This document shows, in pieces, positions 23,977 through 34,217 of a stretch of DNA of 64,000 bases. The position numbers were made by a program, and so were the translations under genes. Source of the DNA: Lepturacanthus savala (lineage: Eukaryota; Chordata; Actinopteri; Scombriformes; Trichiuridae); assembly GCA_030544235.1 (NCBI GenBank), contig CM060465.1, positions 25,800,988 to 25,864,987 on the forward strand. The letters run 5' to 3'. Positions within the stretch are counted from its first letter, which is position 1, and each line of letters starts with the position of its first letter. A model generated the notes under the pieces. It did not search any database and had not been told where the DNA came from. It saw only the letters and a program-made list of their open reading frames with translations.

Positions 23977-25924
23977 GTGTATATCAGTTAGTTGATCAGT
24001 TCATTGTTGGTTTGGTTTCAAACCACATGAGATTTTTTGATAATAAGAAAAAAGCATAGAAAAATCACCTGAACTGTCATTTAATATAATTCTAAAATGA
24101 CCAATAATCAAAAGTCATTTAGTTTTAGCATTAACAACCACACAGTTGAACTGATTCATATTGTTCATCATGATGATCCTGCAGGTCGGACAGTGTAGCG
24201 CTGCAGTCTCTGATCTGTGGATGAACATCTGCACAGGAAACAACACAGACAGGCAGATAAAATGAATCCAATCATACTGTTCTACAGCAGTTTTAATTCA
24301 ATTGCAGACCATGGATGCATTACACTATTATACATCGATGTTACAGATGGAGAGGAGAGAGCCCAGATAGGTTATGTTTGGACCACAGAGGAGGATTGTG
24401 GGAAGAGGGTGTCATTACAGATGCTCATTACTTTTGTCTGAAGCTTTTAGTTTCACTGATGAGTGAATTCCTGTCTTCTCTGGTGATGTAGAAGGAGTCA
24501 GTTTTACTGTGATTTTACCAAACTAAGGCTTAGTATAATCTGCTCTACTCATTTAAAACAAGGCAGTTGTGAAAGTGTTTGGCTAAATCACAACAGTGTG
24601 TCACAATGGCTCAAAATGACAGATCACTAAAGTTAACCCAGTGTTTTTTGATGCTATATTGATCCAAATTGGATATGTTTTTAACACATTGCTTTATAGT
24701 GTGTAGTTCTAGTTACTAGTCACTTTCAGAGCTAGATGTTACAGGTAAAATACATTTTGTATTTTATATTTTTGTTATATTTGTAATAAATTAGAATAAC
24801 AGATTGCAGAGATCCCATTATTTTTCGGTTGGTCAGAAAAAAAAAGTCTTATTTATCTTTATTTATTCCTCTTTGACTCCAAGTTACAAAGCAATAAAAC
24901 ATGAACAATTCCATAAGAGGTGAGTTGTGTCTCTTTCTGTGTTGTTACAAACCTTTTACTTGTATATTTTTTTACAATTTTTTTTTATGTTTTAGTACTT
25001 TTTTTGAGTAAAAAGTCTTCTAGCGTACTCACCTGATGTGATATCACAAACCTTTTGTCTCAGCGGTGAGCCAATGTTCCAGCTCTGTGTTCGGTTTGGG
25101 TGAAACCAAAGGAAATCGGAGGCTGGACAGCAGTATCTACTCCATCTAGTGGGGGCATTGGTCAAATACACTTATATACCTAAAAATCCTTGAAAAACAC
25201 TTGAACAAAACAAGACCAAATGATAAACTTATCTTTGTCTCACTGTTTCTGATCTGCTGGAAAAACAACTTCTGTTCTCACAGGCGGTGATAAAAAAAAT
25301 CGGATTAAAATTCAAACTATTTAGATTCAAAGAATTTTGTGACCTTTCTTGTTTTGTATGTGGGTGTATGTCTGGCGTGGTATCTATCACCTCTCGTCTG
25401 TCATCGACCTATTGTCTACAGGGTAGTTTTTTCTCATGAAACATGACGCAGAAGCCTGTTGAGAGTAGCTCGTCACATATATCCAATATATATCCAATAC
25501 AACAAACCTCCAATGTCCCTGCGGCCTGTCATCTTGCTGCTTTCTTTTTAAAAGCACCACTCTAGTGCTTCTTAGAGATGCTGGTCCTCGATCACAGAAT
25601 CTCCCAGTAGATTCTAATCACCAAAGACGTTCTTGACAAGACTATTTATCACTACATCATCTGTATAATAAAGAACTATCTTGACTTTATTCCCTTGTCT
25701 CTCCTGATTGAAGTATTGTACAGAAGAAATTGCACTGAAGTACAATATTTGAGTAAATGTACATAGTTATTTACATCAATAGATAAACATTCGTCTTTTT
25801 GTGCCCCCCGAAGAAAAGTAGTACATCATATGGAGTAATTATTGAGTATCACCCTCATTACTTAATGATTGTTAATGATTGACTGTTATTCACTCTTTGT
25901 GTGACCCACAACCCCAACTAAGAT
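23977..25924. other. Intergenic, no gene seen
   Basis: AT-rich spacer before the duplicated HeLo-gene block. A short MITE fragment (GAGTAAATGTACATAGTTA) lies at about 25751-25769. Confidence 0.5.
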
Positions 25925-26029
25925 GTTACCAACATAGTATTTACTGGAAAGATCATATTTTCTTCCTGTCATTGGAGCTCTGCGTCTGCTGAACAGGTTG
26001 AGCAGGAATGTTTTCTCAACATAACATAT

Positions 26030-26162
26030 CTAAGAGCGCTCAGACGAACGCCGGAGACGGAAGAAGGATGAACTTCCATAGTCATGATATCACAGCACAA
26101 AGTTACTTTCACTTCTGCATCTCACACTTGAACCCAGAAAGGCTGGACGTCGACATCCACAG
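26030..26162 (+). other. Probable non-coding first exon and promoter of HeLo gene 1
   Basis: Similarity to unit 2 is high here and stops being exon-like at a good donor, CCACAG|GTGAAT, with the exon ending at 26162. The equivalent in unit 2 ends at 31216 with AGAG|GTATAT. No long open frame runs through either exon. An inverted CCAAT box (ATTGG) about 25972 is conserved between units, and TTTCACTT at 26107-26114 (AANNGAAA on the other strand) matches the IRF core. The 5' end of the exon is uncertain. Confidence 0.5.
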
Positions 26163-27205
26163 GTGAATGATCTCTTATCCTTTTTGGATTATAACTAACT
26201 ATCTTATTAACTGGACTTATTTAAAACCGCTGCATCTTCATGAGATCTTACATGATTTCATCACGGTCCTGTAAAATCGATGCATGCTGAAAATATTTAC
26301 TATTTATGGGATGTGATTAAGTTTCTTGACAGTAGATTTTTCAGATAGACCAATGTGTTTTTAAACAGTTTGTTTTGCTTAGAAAGAAAATTATCTCACA
26401 CCATGAAAGAATATTTATGAACCATACAAAAGCAGCCAATAAGTAATTTATTTACACACTGTAATGTAGTAAGCAGATAAGTGTTAATTAATGTATGTGG
26501 GTGGGAATTCATGGATTCTGCTGTATAGACAGCAATGAGTGAGTGATGTCAATATAGTAAAACACAGTTGGAATAGTATAAAACACGTTTTCATGGGAGA
26601 AGTTATAAAGGTTAACAAATACTGCACATCATGACACTTTCTTGAAAATGAAAAGTTTCTTATATCGATGACAACTACGGTGTGTTCTAAATGCTTTACT
26701 AAATAAGGGGCCTTGAAATCAAATAGTACCAAAGGTTTAAACCAGTTTCAGGTTGACAGAAATCTATGTACATGTTATATGCAAGCAGATATTTGTAATT
26801 AGTATTACTCTCTGTAATGGCATAAGCATTGACTATGCACAAATGTTTAAATGTGTCAACACATCAGCAAAACAGTATGAGAACTGTGTAGGCTTGAACT
26901 TGAAATACCGTAGATGCAGCATGTAACCCTCACCCACTCACTGGTTGAAGACTCAGCTGGTTTCTGCTGTCCCCAAGTGGACAGTAGTCAGATGTCCATA
27001 TGAACAGTGAAAGATGTTTGTAATCATTCTGTTTGTACTGACTGTTAAAAGATGTGCTTTGAATGTAAGTGATGGATGACAAAAAACGGTCAGTCTGTTA
27101 TTCAGCACTCCGAGTTTGTAAGTATCTGCCAGATTCATGAATCGATTTTTTTTTCTCTTTGTGTTTCCCTGTTGAACTGTGGTGGAGGTACAGTAACAAA
27201 AAGAA

Positions 27206-27425
27206 GGATTTTGACATTTAAAAGACTAATCACAGGCGCAGCCTCTTCTTCACTCTGCTGCCCTCTGGGAAGTGCTACACTTTTTTAAAAACCTGTACTT
27301 CCAGATTCCAGAGTTTCTGGAATGTTTATGCCATTAAAAAAAATAATAATTAGTGCAAAGTGAGACAGGCACCGTGTGACATGTGATGCACCCAGACTGG
27401 AAAAAGACCTTATTAAAATGTTTTT
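27206..27425 (+). mobile_element. LINE 3'-end fragment (CR1/L2-like)
   Basis: The words CTGCTGCCCTCTGGGAAGTGCTACA and GTACTTCCAGATTCCAGAGT resemble the C-terminal reverse-transcriptase coding end that is common in fish LINEs. It is truncated and lies in the intron of HeLo gene 1; no equivalent was seen in unit 2. Confidence 0.45.
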
Positions 27426-27915
27426 ATACTGTTTCTTTCATTGACTTTTACATATGCCTTGCTTTTTTATACTTATTTATATATTTTTTCATGCGTCTTT
27501 ATGGAATGTATGTGGAATTTTATTGTGAAATGTGAAATAACAATAAGGCAATGAATTTAAATGAATTGAAATCTAAGACAGATTTGAATAAATGATGAAC
27601 CCATCCTTTAATTTCAGAACTAAGAGTATAGATTGTGAGTTTGAAGTGTACAAAAACAAGAGGGGAAAAGGGGAAGATAAGAGATAAACCACTGAAGTTT
27701 TGAAGCCAAGACCGGATCAAAAAAGGCATTAAACCGTAATATGCCAGAGTCAGAAAAGTAGCTCTCTATGAAAACCACTGAGAGAAATTCCCACCAAAAT
27801 GGCAAAAAAATGTGGAAATGGATCAGGGCTTGCTAATGTTTGCTCATGCATCTTCAGTGTCAGTGCAAAAGTTCAAATTTTGTTAATTTTGCATAGAGTT
27901 GATTTCTAATAAGGT

Positions 27916-28108
27916 GACACTTTGGATGCAAGGAATTAGCGCTGTTACCTCACAGCAAGAAGGTCAAAGGTTCAAGTCCTTGGTCTGGGACCTTTCTGTG
28001 TGGAGTTTGCATGTTCTCCCCATGTCAGCGTGGGTTTTCTCCGGCTTCCGGAGACTCCTGCCTCTCGCCTGTAATGCGCTGGGATTGCCTCTGACAGTTC
28101 CCTTGTCT
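27916..28108 (+). mobile_element. tRNA-like SINE, internally deleted
   Basis: Head TTAGCGCTGTTACCTCACAGC, B-box-like GGTTCAAGTCC and body GTGTGGAGTTTGCATGTTCTCC match the other SINE copies. The segment between TTCTCCGGCTTCC and CTGCCTCTCGCC is deleted. It ends about 45 bp before the coding-exon acceptor of HeLo gene 1 and is absent at the same place in gene 2. Confidence 0.65.
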
Positions 28109-28158
28109 CCATTACATTGTCTTTCAAACTAACTGTGTGTCTCTCTCTACAGCTAATC

Positions 28159-29007
28159 ATGGATTTCATAGATCCTGCATTGAACCTTTGTAAGGGCATC
28201 TACTCCATGACTGAGAAAATCAAGACCAATAAGGAACGCTGCCAACGAATCGCCCAGCGGGTCAAAGCCCTGGAGGATCTGGTTCTGACCATTAAAGAAA
28301 TGAGTCCGACCCAAATCTCAGCCGTCTTGACCAATGCTCTGAAGCAACTCTGCGGCACTTTGACTGCAGCCAAGAACCTTATGACTAAATTCTTACAAAG
28401 TAATTCTTTTCAAAGTTTCTGGAAGTCTGGTGCCAATGAAGAAAAGTTCCGCGACTTGAATGAAAGACTGACTGATGACTTCCAGCTCCTAAATGGTGCA
28501 CTCCAGCTTGAGCAGAGGGACTTTTTGATGAAAATGTCTGGTAATGTTCCAAGTAGTCCCTCTGCTGCTCCCTGCAGCCCCATAACTCCCATCCCTGCCC
28601 CCTGCATGATGGCCTCCCCACCCCCTTACAGCCCTGTGGCTCCCACCCCTGCCCCCTGCATGTCCTCCCCACCTCCTTACGGCCTTGTGTCTCCCACCCA
28701 AGCCCCCACCATGATGCCTTCCCTGCCTCCTTACAACCCTGTTACTCCCACCCCTGCCCCCTACATGATGCCCTCTGCGACTCCCTGCAGCCCCGTAGCT
28801 ACCACCCCTGTCCGCTACGTGATGACCCCTGGGACTCTCTACAGCCCTGTAGCGCCCCCGCCTGTTCGCTGCATCGTCACCACCAGCCCTCTATACAGAA
28901 ACACGGCTCCCACAGTCGTACGCGTCACTTCTCCAGTCCGTGTCAATGCCGTTGCTGCAGTGCCTCTGACAACAGTGGTTTTGTCACAACAAAATTATCT
29001 GCGGTAA
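28159..29007 (+). CDS. HeLo/MLKL-N-terminal-like protein with proline-rich PPPY tail, copy 1
   Basis: A 282-aa protein from a single coding exon that follows a clean acceptor (CTCTCTCTACAG, exon from 28153). Residues 1-125 read as an amphipathic helical bundle. Anchors such as NKERCQRIAQRVKALEDL (24-41), KFRDLNERLTDDFQ (96-109) and LQLEQRDFL (115-123) follow the order and spacing of the N-terminal four-helix domain of MLKL, a HeLo-like fold that permeabilises membranes in necroptosis. No brace or pseudokinase region follows. Residues 138-259 are instead about seven degenerate 15-19-residue units rich in P, Y, M and C, with PPPY at 154-157 and 171-174, which are potential WW-domain ligands. 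No signal peptide or membrane segment. The fold assignment is by eye; the function (lytic, regulatory or decoy) is unknown. Confidence 0.8.
   Translation: MDFIDPALNLCKGIYSMTEKIKTNKERCQRIAQRVKALEDLVLTIKEMSPTQISAVLTNALKQLCGTLTAAKNLMTKFLQSNSFQSFWKSGANEEKFRDLNERLTDDFQLLNGALQLEQRDFLMKMSGNVPSSPSAAPCSPITPIPAPCMMASPPPYSPVAPTPAPCMSSPPPYGLVSPTQAPTMMPSLPPYNPVTPTPAPYMMPSATPCSPVATTPVRYVMTPGTLYSPVAPPPVRCIVTTSPLYRNTAPTVVRVTSPVRVNAVAAVPLTTVVLSQQNYLR
28570..28935 (+). repeat. Coding proline-rich minisatellite in HeLo gene 1
   Basis: About seven imperfect units of 45-57 bp with the common DNA core CCYTACAGCCCTGTAGCTCCCACCCCTG-like in pieces; each unit codes for a motif close to PPYSPVAPTPAPCM. Units become more divergent and less proline-rich toward the 3' end, where tyrosine, valine and arginine take over. 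Confidence 0.75.
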
Positions 29008-29126
29008 CAAGCTATATGGTCCGTAATTCCTTTGCTTAAAAAACTCTTGTTGCTTAAAAGAAGACAAAAATACTGTAAAAGTTTTTTTGTTTTGTTTTCC
29101 ATCTGTCTTCTACAATCCATCTACTA

Positions 29127-29262
29127 CTGGTGATGCAGGTTGAGTCAGACTTCCCTCTCCCCGACGACTTCTTCCAGCTCTTCCATGGGAATTCCGAGGC
29201 GTTCCCAGGCCAGCTGAAAGACATAGTCTGTCCAGTCGCTCCAGCATATCCTGGGAACCTCC
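29127..29262. repeat. Dispersed repeat fragment (LINE-type text)
   Basis: The text ATGGGAATTCCGAGGCGTTC followed by CCAGGCCAGCTGAAAGACAT and TCCAGCATATCCTGGG is characteristic of a repeat seen in many fish genomes. It lies just 3' of HeLo gene 1 and is not obvious in unit 2. Confidence 0.45.
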
Positions 29263-30415
29263 TTGTTTTTGTTTTTAATATTATAAACTTTGTTTAGAAC
29301 AAGTGCAATAATTTCCTCATTTGGACAATTTAATTAGATTTTCTGTTGCACAAATACAATCACACATGCTATGAAAGGATGTTTTCTATCTACAAATTCA
29401 ATCTGCTTGTTACTGTAGGTACTTCCTACAAATAAGCTGAACTTTAAACAGTTGACATGTCTTTTGCATTTATGTATTATTCCACGTTTTGATAGATGAT
29501 ATAGTTTTTTTATCAGAAAGTGGTGGGTTTGACATATTTTGCTGTCATATGTTAATATATATGTCATATATTGAGCTGTTCATAATGGGAGCCTATGGGA
29601 CAGAATGTTGGGACTTCAGTGGGTGACATCATCGCTTATAGAGTGTAGGAGAACAAAAAAAAAAAGAATCTAGAATTTTTTCTCTTTCCACTCTCCTACT
29701 GGCTAATATGTACAAATATTTGCATATGCACATTATTTTTTTTTTCAACTTTGTGGAGAAACTTGTCATGCTGAAAATATCTGGAAGATTTACTGAATTT
29801 GAATGGGCAGCCTCTAAGTGCGGCTACGTCTGTCTCTGTTTCTCATTGACTGCAATTCAAAGATTTTCAGAGAGAAGCAGAAAGGACTTATGTTTTAAAC
29901 TCGCCAGTATCTCCAAAATATTTACTGTAGAAACACCAAATCACACCAAAACTTTTGTGAAGTCCTCATGGCGATGATGGTCCATGTTATTTTCTGGTAG
30001 GAGCTATAATTTTGTCTGTCAAAGCTCAAATGGGAGACCAGCACAGAGGCAGGAAAATGCAGAGATACATTTCTGCCTCTGCCTCCTGTAGTGCAGCCAT
30101 CGCCATTGGCAACCAGCTCAAGATAACCTCATGGTGAACTTTGAGGCTCAGGCCACAGCTCATCAAGGTATAAACCTGGTCATATTAATAAAAAAGTATG
30201 AAATTTTAAAATGTCAAACATGTTTAGCAAACGTGTTGAAGGGACATAAGTTGCTGAATAAATACTTGAAAAGAAAACATTTGTTGTAGGTGTGCTCCTT
30301 GTATATAATATCATAAATTTACTATTATATATTATATTATATAGTATTATTTGTATGAAATTTCTTTAGAAGCTCATTATAATGTACACACTCTCTTACT
30401 TTTAATAATAATTAA

Positions 30416-30844
30416 CCTCTTAAACTCTAAGGTCCCCCCAGGGGGGGACCCTGGAGTTTTAAAGTTTAAATCCTTCTTGTTACGCCGACTAATAATCACC
30501 AATATGTTCATGTAATACACCAAAATGTCGACAAGAAACTCAGCTACAACTTTATTTTAACCATTATTAGCTTTCAGTATTAGTAATTTTCAACCCAAAT
30601 AGATGATATTTTTGTTGGGCGGAGCAAATTTTTTCACTTTTTTCCTTCATTCTACCTGGATTTACTTTAACACTGTACATTTTAAATTGATTCTGGGACT
30701 TCTACAACTATCCCACAGGTGTTAGCTTTATTTTAAGCCCAAGATCATTCAGAAAACCCCTGTAGTTGTGGAGATATACTACATTAAGTATGGGCATGTA
30801 ATTTTCGGGAGGTAGACTGATAAATAGGCCTAGAGCTTAAGGGG
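30416..30844. mobile_element. piggyBac-type MITE, 429 bp, TTAA target sites
   Basis: The element is bounded by TTAA at 30412-30415 and 30845-30848. The left end CCTCTTAAACTCTAAGG and the reverse complement of the right end, CCCCTTAAGCTCTAGG, are terminal inverted repeats. TTAA duplication with CCY ends is the hallmark of the piggyBac superfamily. A near-palindromic GGTCCCCCCAGGGGGGGACC follows the left repeat. No transposase. It sits between the two duplicated blocks. Confidence 0.7.
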
Positions 30845-31089
30845 TTAATATATGAAATAATAAATAGTTAGCCAATGTAAACTGAATAATTAGTGCAAGG
30901 CATTACATTAGAGGCAGATGAAACTGTTTTGGTTACATACTTTATTTCTCTTTCTCTTTTTTCTGCTTAACCTGTTAAACATATGAATGTTGTCACAACA
31001 TAGTTTCATGTCTGAATAACGTCACAATTTCTTCTTCTCATTGGTTCCCTGCGTTTGCAGGTGAAACCGGCTAAATGAATTGGAACGCG

Positions 31090-31216
31090 TTCTCACCCTA
31101 ACCGATTACTCAGACAAACGGCACAGATGAAGGCAGGATGTACATGGCCATGAGAAGAAACTTGATTTCACTTCTTCAGATTTGAACTCAGAAAGGCTGG
31201 AAGTCAACACCTAGAG
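31090..31216 (+). other. Probable non-coding first exon and promoter of HeLo gene 2
   Basis: Aligns with 26030-26162, including CTCAGACAAACG, TTGATTTCACTTCTTC, AACTCAGAAAGGCTGGAAGTC and the donor AGAG|GTATAT. The IRF-core match TTTCACTT lies at 31166-31173, and an inverted CCAAT (ATTGG) at about 31040 is conserved with unit 1. The transcription start is not resolved. Confidence 0.5.
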
Positions 31217-31827
31217 GTATATATTCTCTTATGTCTTTTGATCATAAATAACTAACTTGACGTATTTAACTGGGCATATTTTAAAACTGCATCTTCATGA
31301 GATCTTACATGATTACATCACTGCATGCTCAAAATATTCACTATTTATGGGATGTAATAAAATACTTTTCTGTTTGTTAAGCACATTTAATAATATGAAT
31401 GCCAAAGTCTTTAAATAGCTCTATTTAATTATAGGTGATGTCAAGTAGCCTGCACGCACTGAATACTATTGTGAGTATGCGCAGAATAAAATGTCACTTC
31501 TTCCCAGGCCCAAGCGATAATTGCGCTCGTGTTTTTCTTTTTCTGAACACAGCTCCTAGCATGGACTAGCCTACCACTTTGGTAACTGAAACGGAAATTA
31601 GACAGAAGAGAAACGTCTAATCCAACACAGTTTGAGTTTTCAGATAGACCTATGTGTTTTTAAATGGCGATCTAGGATCACACAGTCAAACACCCAAAGA
31701 AGGAATCAGAATAAACTTGCATCGTCATGTTGTCATCTGGAGAAGGAAGGATAAGGGCACATTATGCTGTGTACTGAAACACTGAAAGTGCAACGTAACT
31801 ACAGATCAATGCACTTTCAATTATATT

Positions 31828-32061
31828 TCAATGAATAATACCCATAGAAGTAGTTTAGTAATTTAAAACTCCTACAAAAAATACTATAATCTATCTAAAA
31901 TCAAGGTGTTCTAGACCACCTTATTTAATTTGCAAGCCAATTTTTGTGGAGTAAAAACAGTGATCACACAATTTTTTTATTCCACATCTTTATTTAACAA
32001 CATTTAGCCTAATTCTCATTCAGATCCACCACACCCCAACTCCTGAGCAGTCTGGCGTGTA
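31828..32061 (+). repeat. Direct repeat in HeLo gene 2 intron, copy A
   Basis: Shares TCAATGAATAATACCCATAG, GTGTTCTAGACCA, CATCTTTATTTAA and TTCTCATTCAGATCCACCAC in order with 32669-32875. The spacing is about 840 bp. It is not found in unit 1, so it arose after or independently of the gene duplication. Confidence 0.75.
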
Positions 32062-32668
32062 GCCAGTTCATTCCTGTATAGGTAAGTGCGTATCTATTTA
32101 TCACGACACCAAGTCGCAAGTTGAGTGAGTGCATTTCAAACACAAAACACTTTCGGTTATGAGAAACTACACACTTTGAGCAACTAATGTCGGCTATTAC
32201 ATTAGGTTATTTTGTCTGTTTGTGTACAATGTAACGTGAAAAAGCAAATTTTGGTGGTGATCCGGAAAACCCTCAGGAATTTGCATTGGGTCAGTGATAT
32301 TGCCATAAAAAGTAAAGAAAAAAAGGCACCTTTATTTGGGGTAAACAGAAATGAATGTTTTTTCAACATTTTTCTCCATTTGCAGGATACAAAGTCATCA
32401 ATTCCATCATCGTCAGCTTCTGTGCCAGTTCAGAGGTCACGCAGCCAGGGTATTTTTGCGTTCTTGTGCCAACTGATGAGTGGAGGTATGTTTTGATGAA
32501 CTTCAGTTTTGGAAAGCTTCACTCAGACTGTAACAGGGAGGGTTGCAATGTGAAGGACAATAAATGGGCCATTCCAGAATTGGAGGACATTTTACGCCCC
32601 GCCCATAATAATCCACATACGAAATAGTAAAATATACAGTTTCTGAGTATATATACAGTATATATATA

Positions 32669-32875
32669 TCAATGAATAATACCCATAGAGGTAGTTTAGT
32701 CATTTAAAACTACTACACAAAATACTATAAAATCTATATACTGCTTTTCTAAAACCAGGGTGTTCTAGACCAGTGAACACACATTTTTTTTTAATTCAAC
32801 ATCTTTATTTAATAACATTTAGCCTAATTCTCATTCAGATCCACCACACCCAACTACTGAGCAGTCTGGCATGTA
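32669..32875 (+). repeat. Direct repeat in HeLo gene 2 intron, copy B
   Basis: Second copy of the repeat at 31828-32061, slightly shortened (about 207 versus 234 bp). The copies lack TG..CA ends, and I saw no primer site or polymerase reading frame between them, so an LTR interpretation is not supported. Confidence 0.75.
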
Positions 32876-33339
32876 CAAAAAAAATGTACTGACACATTGG
32901 AGAAATTTATTGAAAAATGACAGTACAATTACCTATGATTTAATCATAAAGTTATTTTCAAAATTGTACACTCAATTGACTGGTTCGATTTAGGTTGTGT
33001 CTTATGATAACTATATTATGGTGTTGTTTTAAAACATGGATGAAATGCTTTACTAAATAAGGGGATTTGAAATTAAATGTTACCGAACATTTAATCCATT
33101 TTCAGTTTTACAGAAACTTAAGCACAACTTTTCTCCAGAGATTAAATGTACATTTACTTTCAGTTTTCAGGATTATGTTAATTTTGAATATAGTTGGTTT
33201 TCTGATTAATTCACTTCAGTACAGTTCGGTTAGATTTGTGTAATTTATGGATTTGTTAATTTCAGTTGAGTTTAATCTGGTTCACTTTACTGTGTCTCTA
33301 TTATTCAAACTAACCGTGTTTCTGTCTTTACAGTTAATC

Positions 33340-33888
33340 ATGAATTTCATAGATCCTGTATTGGGCCTTTGTAAGACCATCTACTACATGACTGAGAAGA
33401 TTGATGAAATGAAGAATAACAAGAAACAATGCCAACGAATCACCCAACGAGTCAAAGCCCTGGAGGATCTGGTTCTGAATATTACAAAACGAGGTTTGGA
33501 CCTAACCTCAGACATCTTGATCAAGGCTCTGGAGCAACTCCACAGCACTTTGACTTCAGCCAGGGACCTGATGATAAAATTCCTACAAAATAATCGTTTT
33601 CAGAATTTCATAAAGTCCGGTGCATATGAAACAAAGTTCCGTGACTTGAATGAAAGGCTGACTGATGACTTCCAGTACCTAAATAGTGCCCTCCTAATCG
33701 AGCAAAGGGACCTTTTGATGGAAGTGTCTCCAAATCTTCTAGGTCTACCCTCTGCTGCTTCCTACAGGTCTAAAACTTCGCTCAGTCTCAATGATAAATT
33801 AGACCGCAACTTCACACGCGTTAATATTGTCGGCGTCCACCCGCTCTCCCTAAACGAGTATTTGGACCAATTTATTATGGACCGATGA
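33340..33888 (+). CDS. HeLo/MLKL-N-terminal-like protein, copy 2, replaced C-terminus
   Basis: A 182-aa paralogue of the 28159-29007 product, following the acceptor TTTCTGTCTTTACAG (exon from 33334). Residues 1-130 are about two-thirds identical to copy 1 by eye, with three extra residues (DEM) after position 22; QRVKALEDL and KFRDLNERLTDDFQ are unchanged. Similarity ends after about residue 142, at CTACAG in the DNA, where a non-homologous insertion supplies the last 40 residues, which include LSLNDKLD and LSLNEYLD. No proline-rich array and no PPPY motif remain. The intact helical domain suggests continued constraint; the new tail may be neutral. Alternative splicing from CAG|GTCTAA to the remnant at 34218 is possible, but that frame is broken. 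Confidence 0.75.
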   Translation: MNFIDPVLGLCKTIYYMTEKIDEMKNNKKQCQRITQRVKALEDLVLNITKRGLDLTSDILIKALEQLHSTLTSARDLMIKFLQNNRFQNFIKSGAYETKFRDLNERLTDDFQYLNSALLIEQRDLLMEVSPNLLGLPSAASYRSKTSLSLNDKLDRNFTRVNIVGVHPLSLNEYLDQFIMDR

Positions 33889-34217
33889 TCTGATTATTTT
33901 ATGTTGACGTGAACAATAATAATGCACTTGACCTAAACCTAACTCTTTGCCTTGATCCAAATCATTTTCTTAACATTTTATTCATTGAATCAAACTAATC
34001 AATTTAATTGAACCAACCTAATGTATTCACTTTTAACCTAATTAATGTTTGAATTGACACCAGTTAATTATTTACAACTCTTTATTTTTTTTTATTGTTT
34101 ATTTTATTCAACTTTAACATATGAACCATGTGTAACAGTTTAACATTAAGCAATCAGCCTTGATTTGTTTTAATCTAAAAGAGGACAAATATTGTTCAGT
34201 CAATATGTGAGTAAACC

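Larger units (their letters stand above)
25925..30393 (+). repeat. Segmental duplication, unit 1
   Basis: This block aligns in order with 30990-35834. Shared anchors are an upstream TTTCTTCCTGTCATTGG-like segment, the 5' exon and donor, CATCTTCATGAGATCTTACATG, AATGCTTTACTAAATAAGGGG, the HeLo coding exon, CTACAAATTCAATCTGCTTG, and a terminal segment (GGTGTGCTCCTTGTATATAA to ATAATGTACACACTC). Differences include unit-specific transposon insertions. The edges are read by eye and may be off by tens of bases. Confidence 0.8.

Noticed and set aside
28384..28701. Minus-strand Gly/Arg-rich frames opposite HeLo copy 1
   Set aside because: Antisense of the proline-rich repeat array; composition follows from the repeat.
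31828..32875. LTR retrotransposon bounded by the two ~200-bp direct repeats
   Set aside because: No TG/CA ends, primer-binding site, polypurine tract or polymerase frame in the 600 bp between them.
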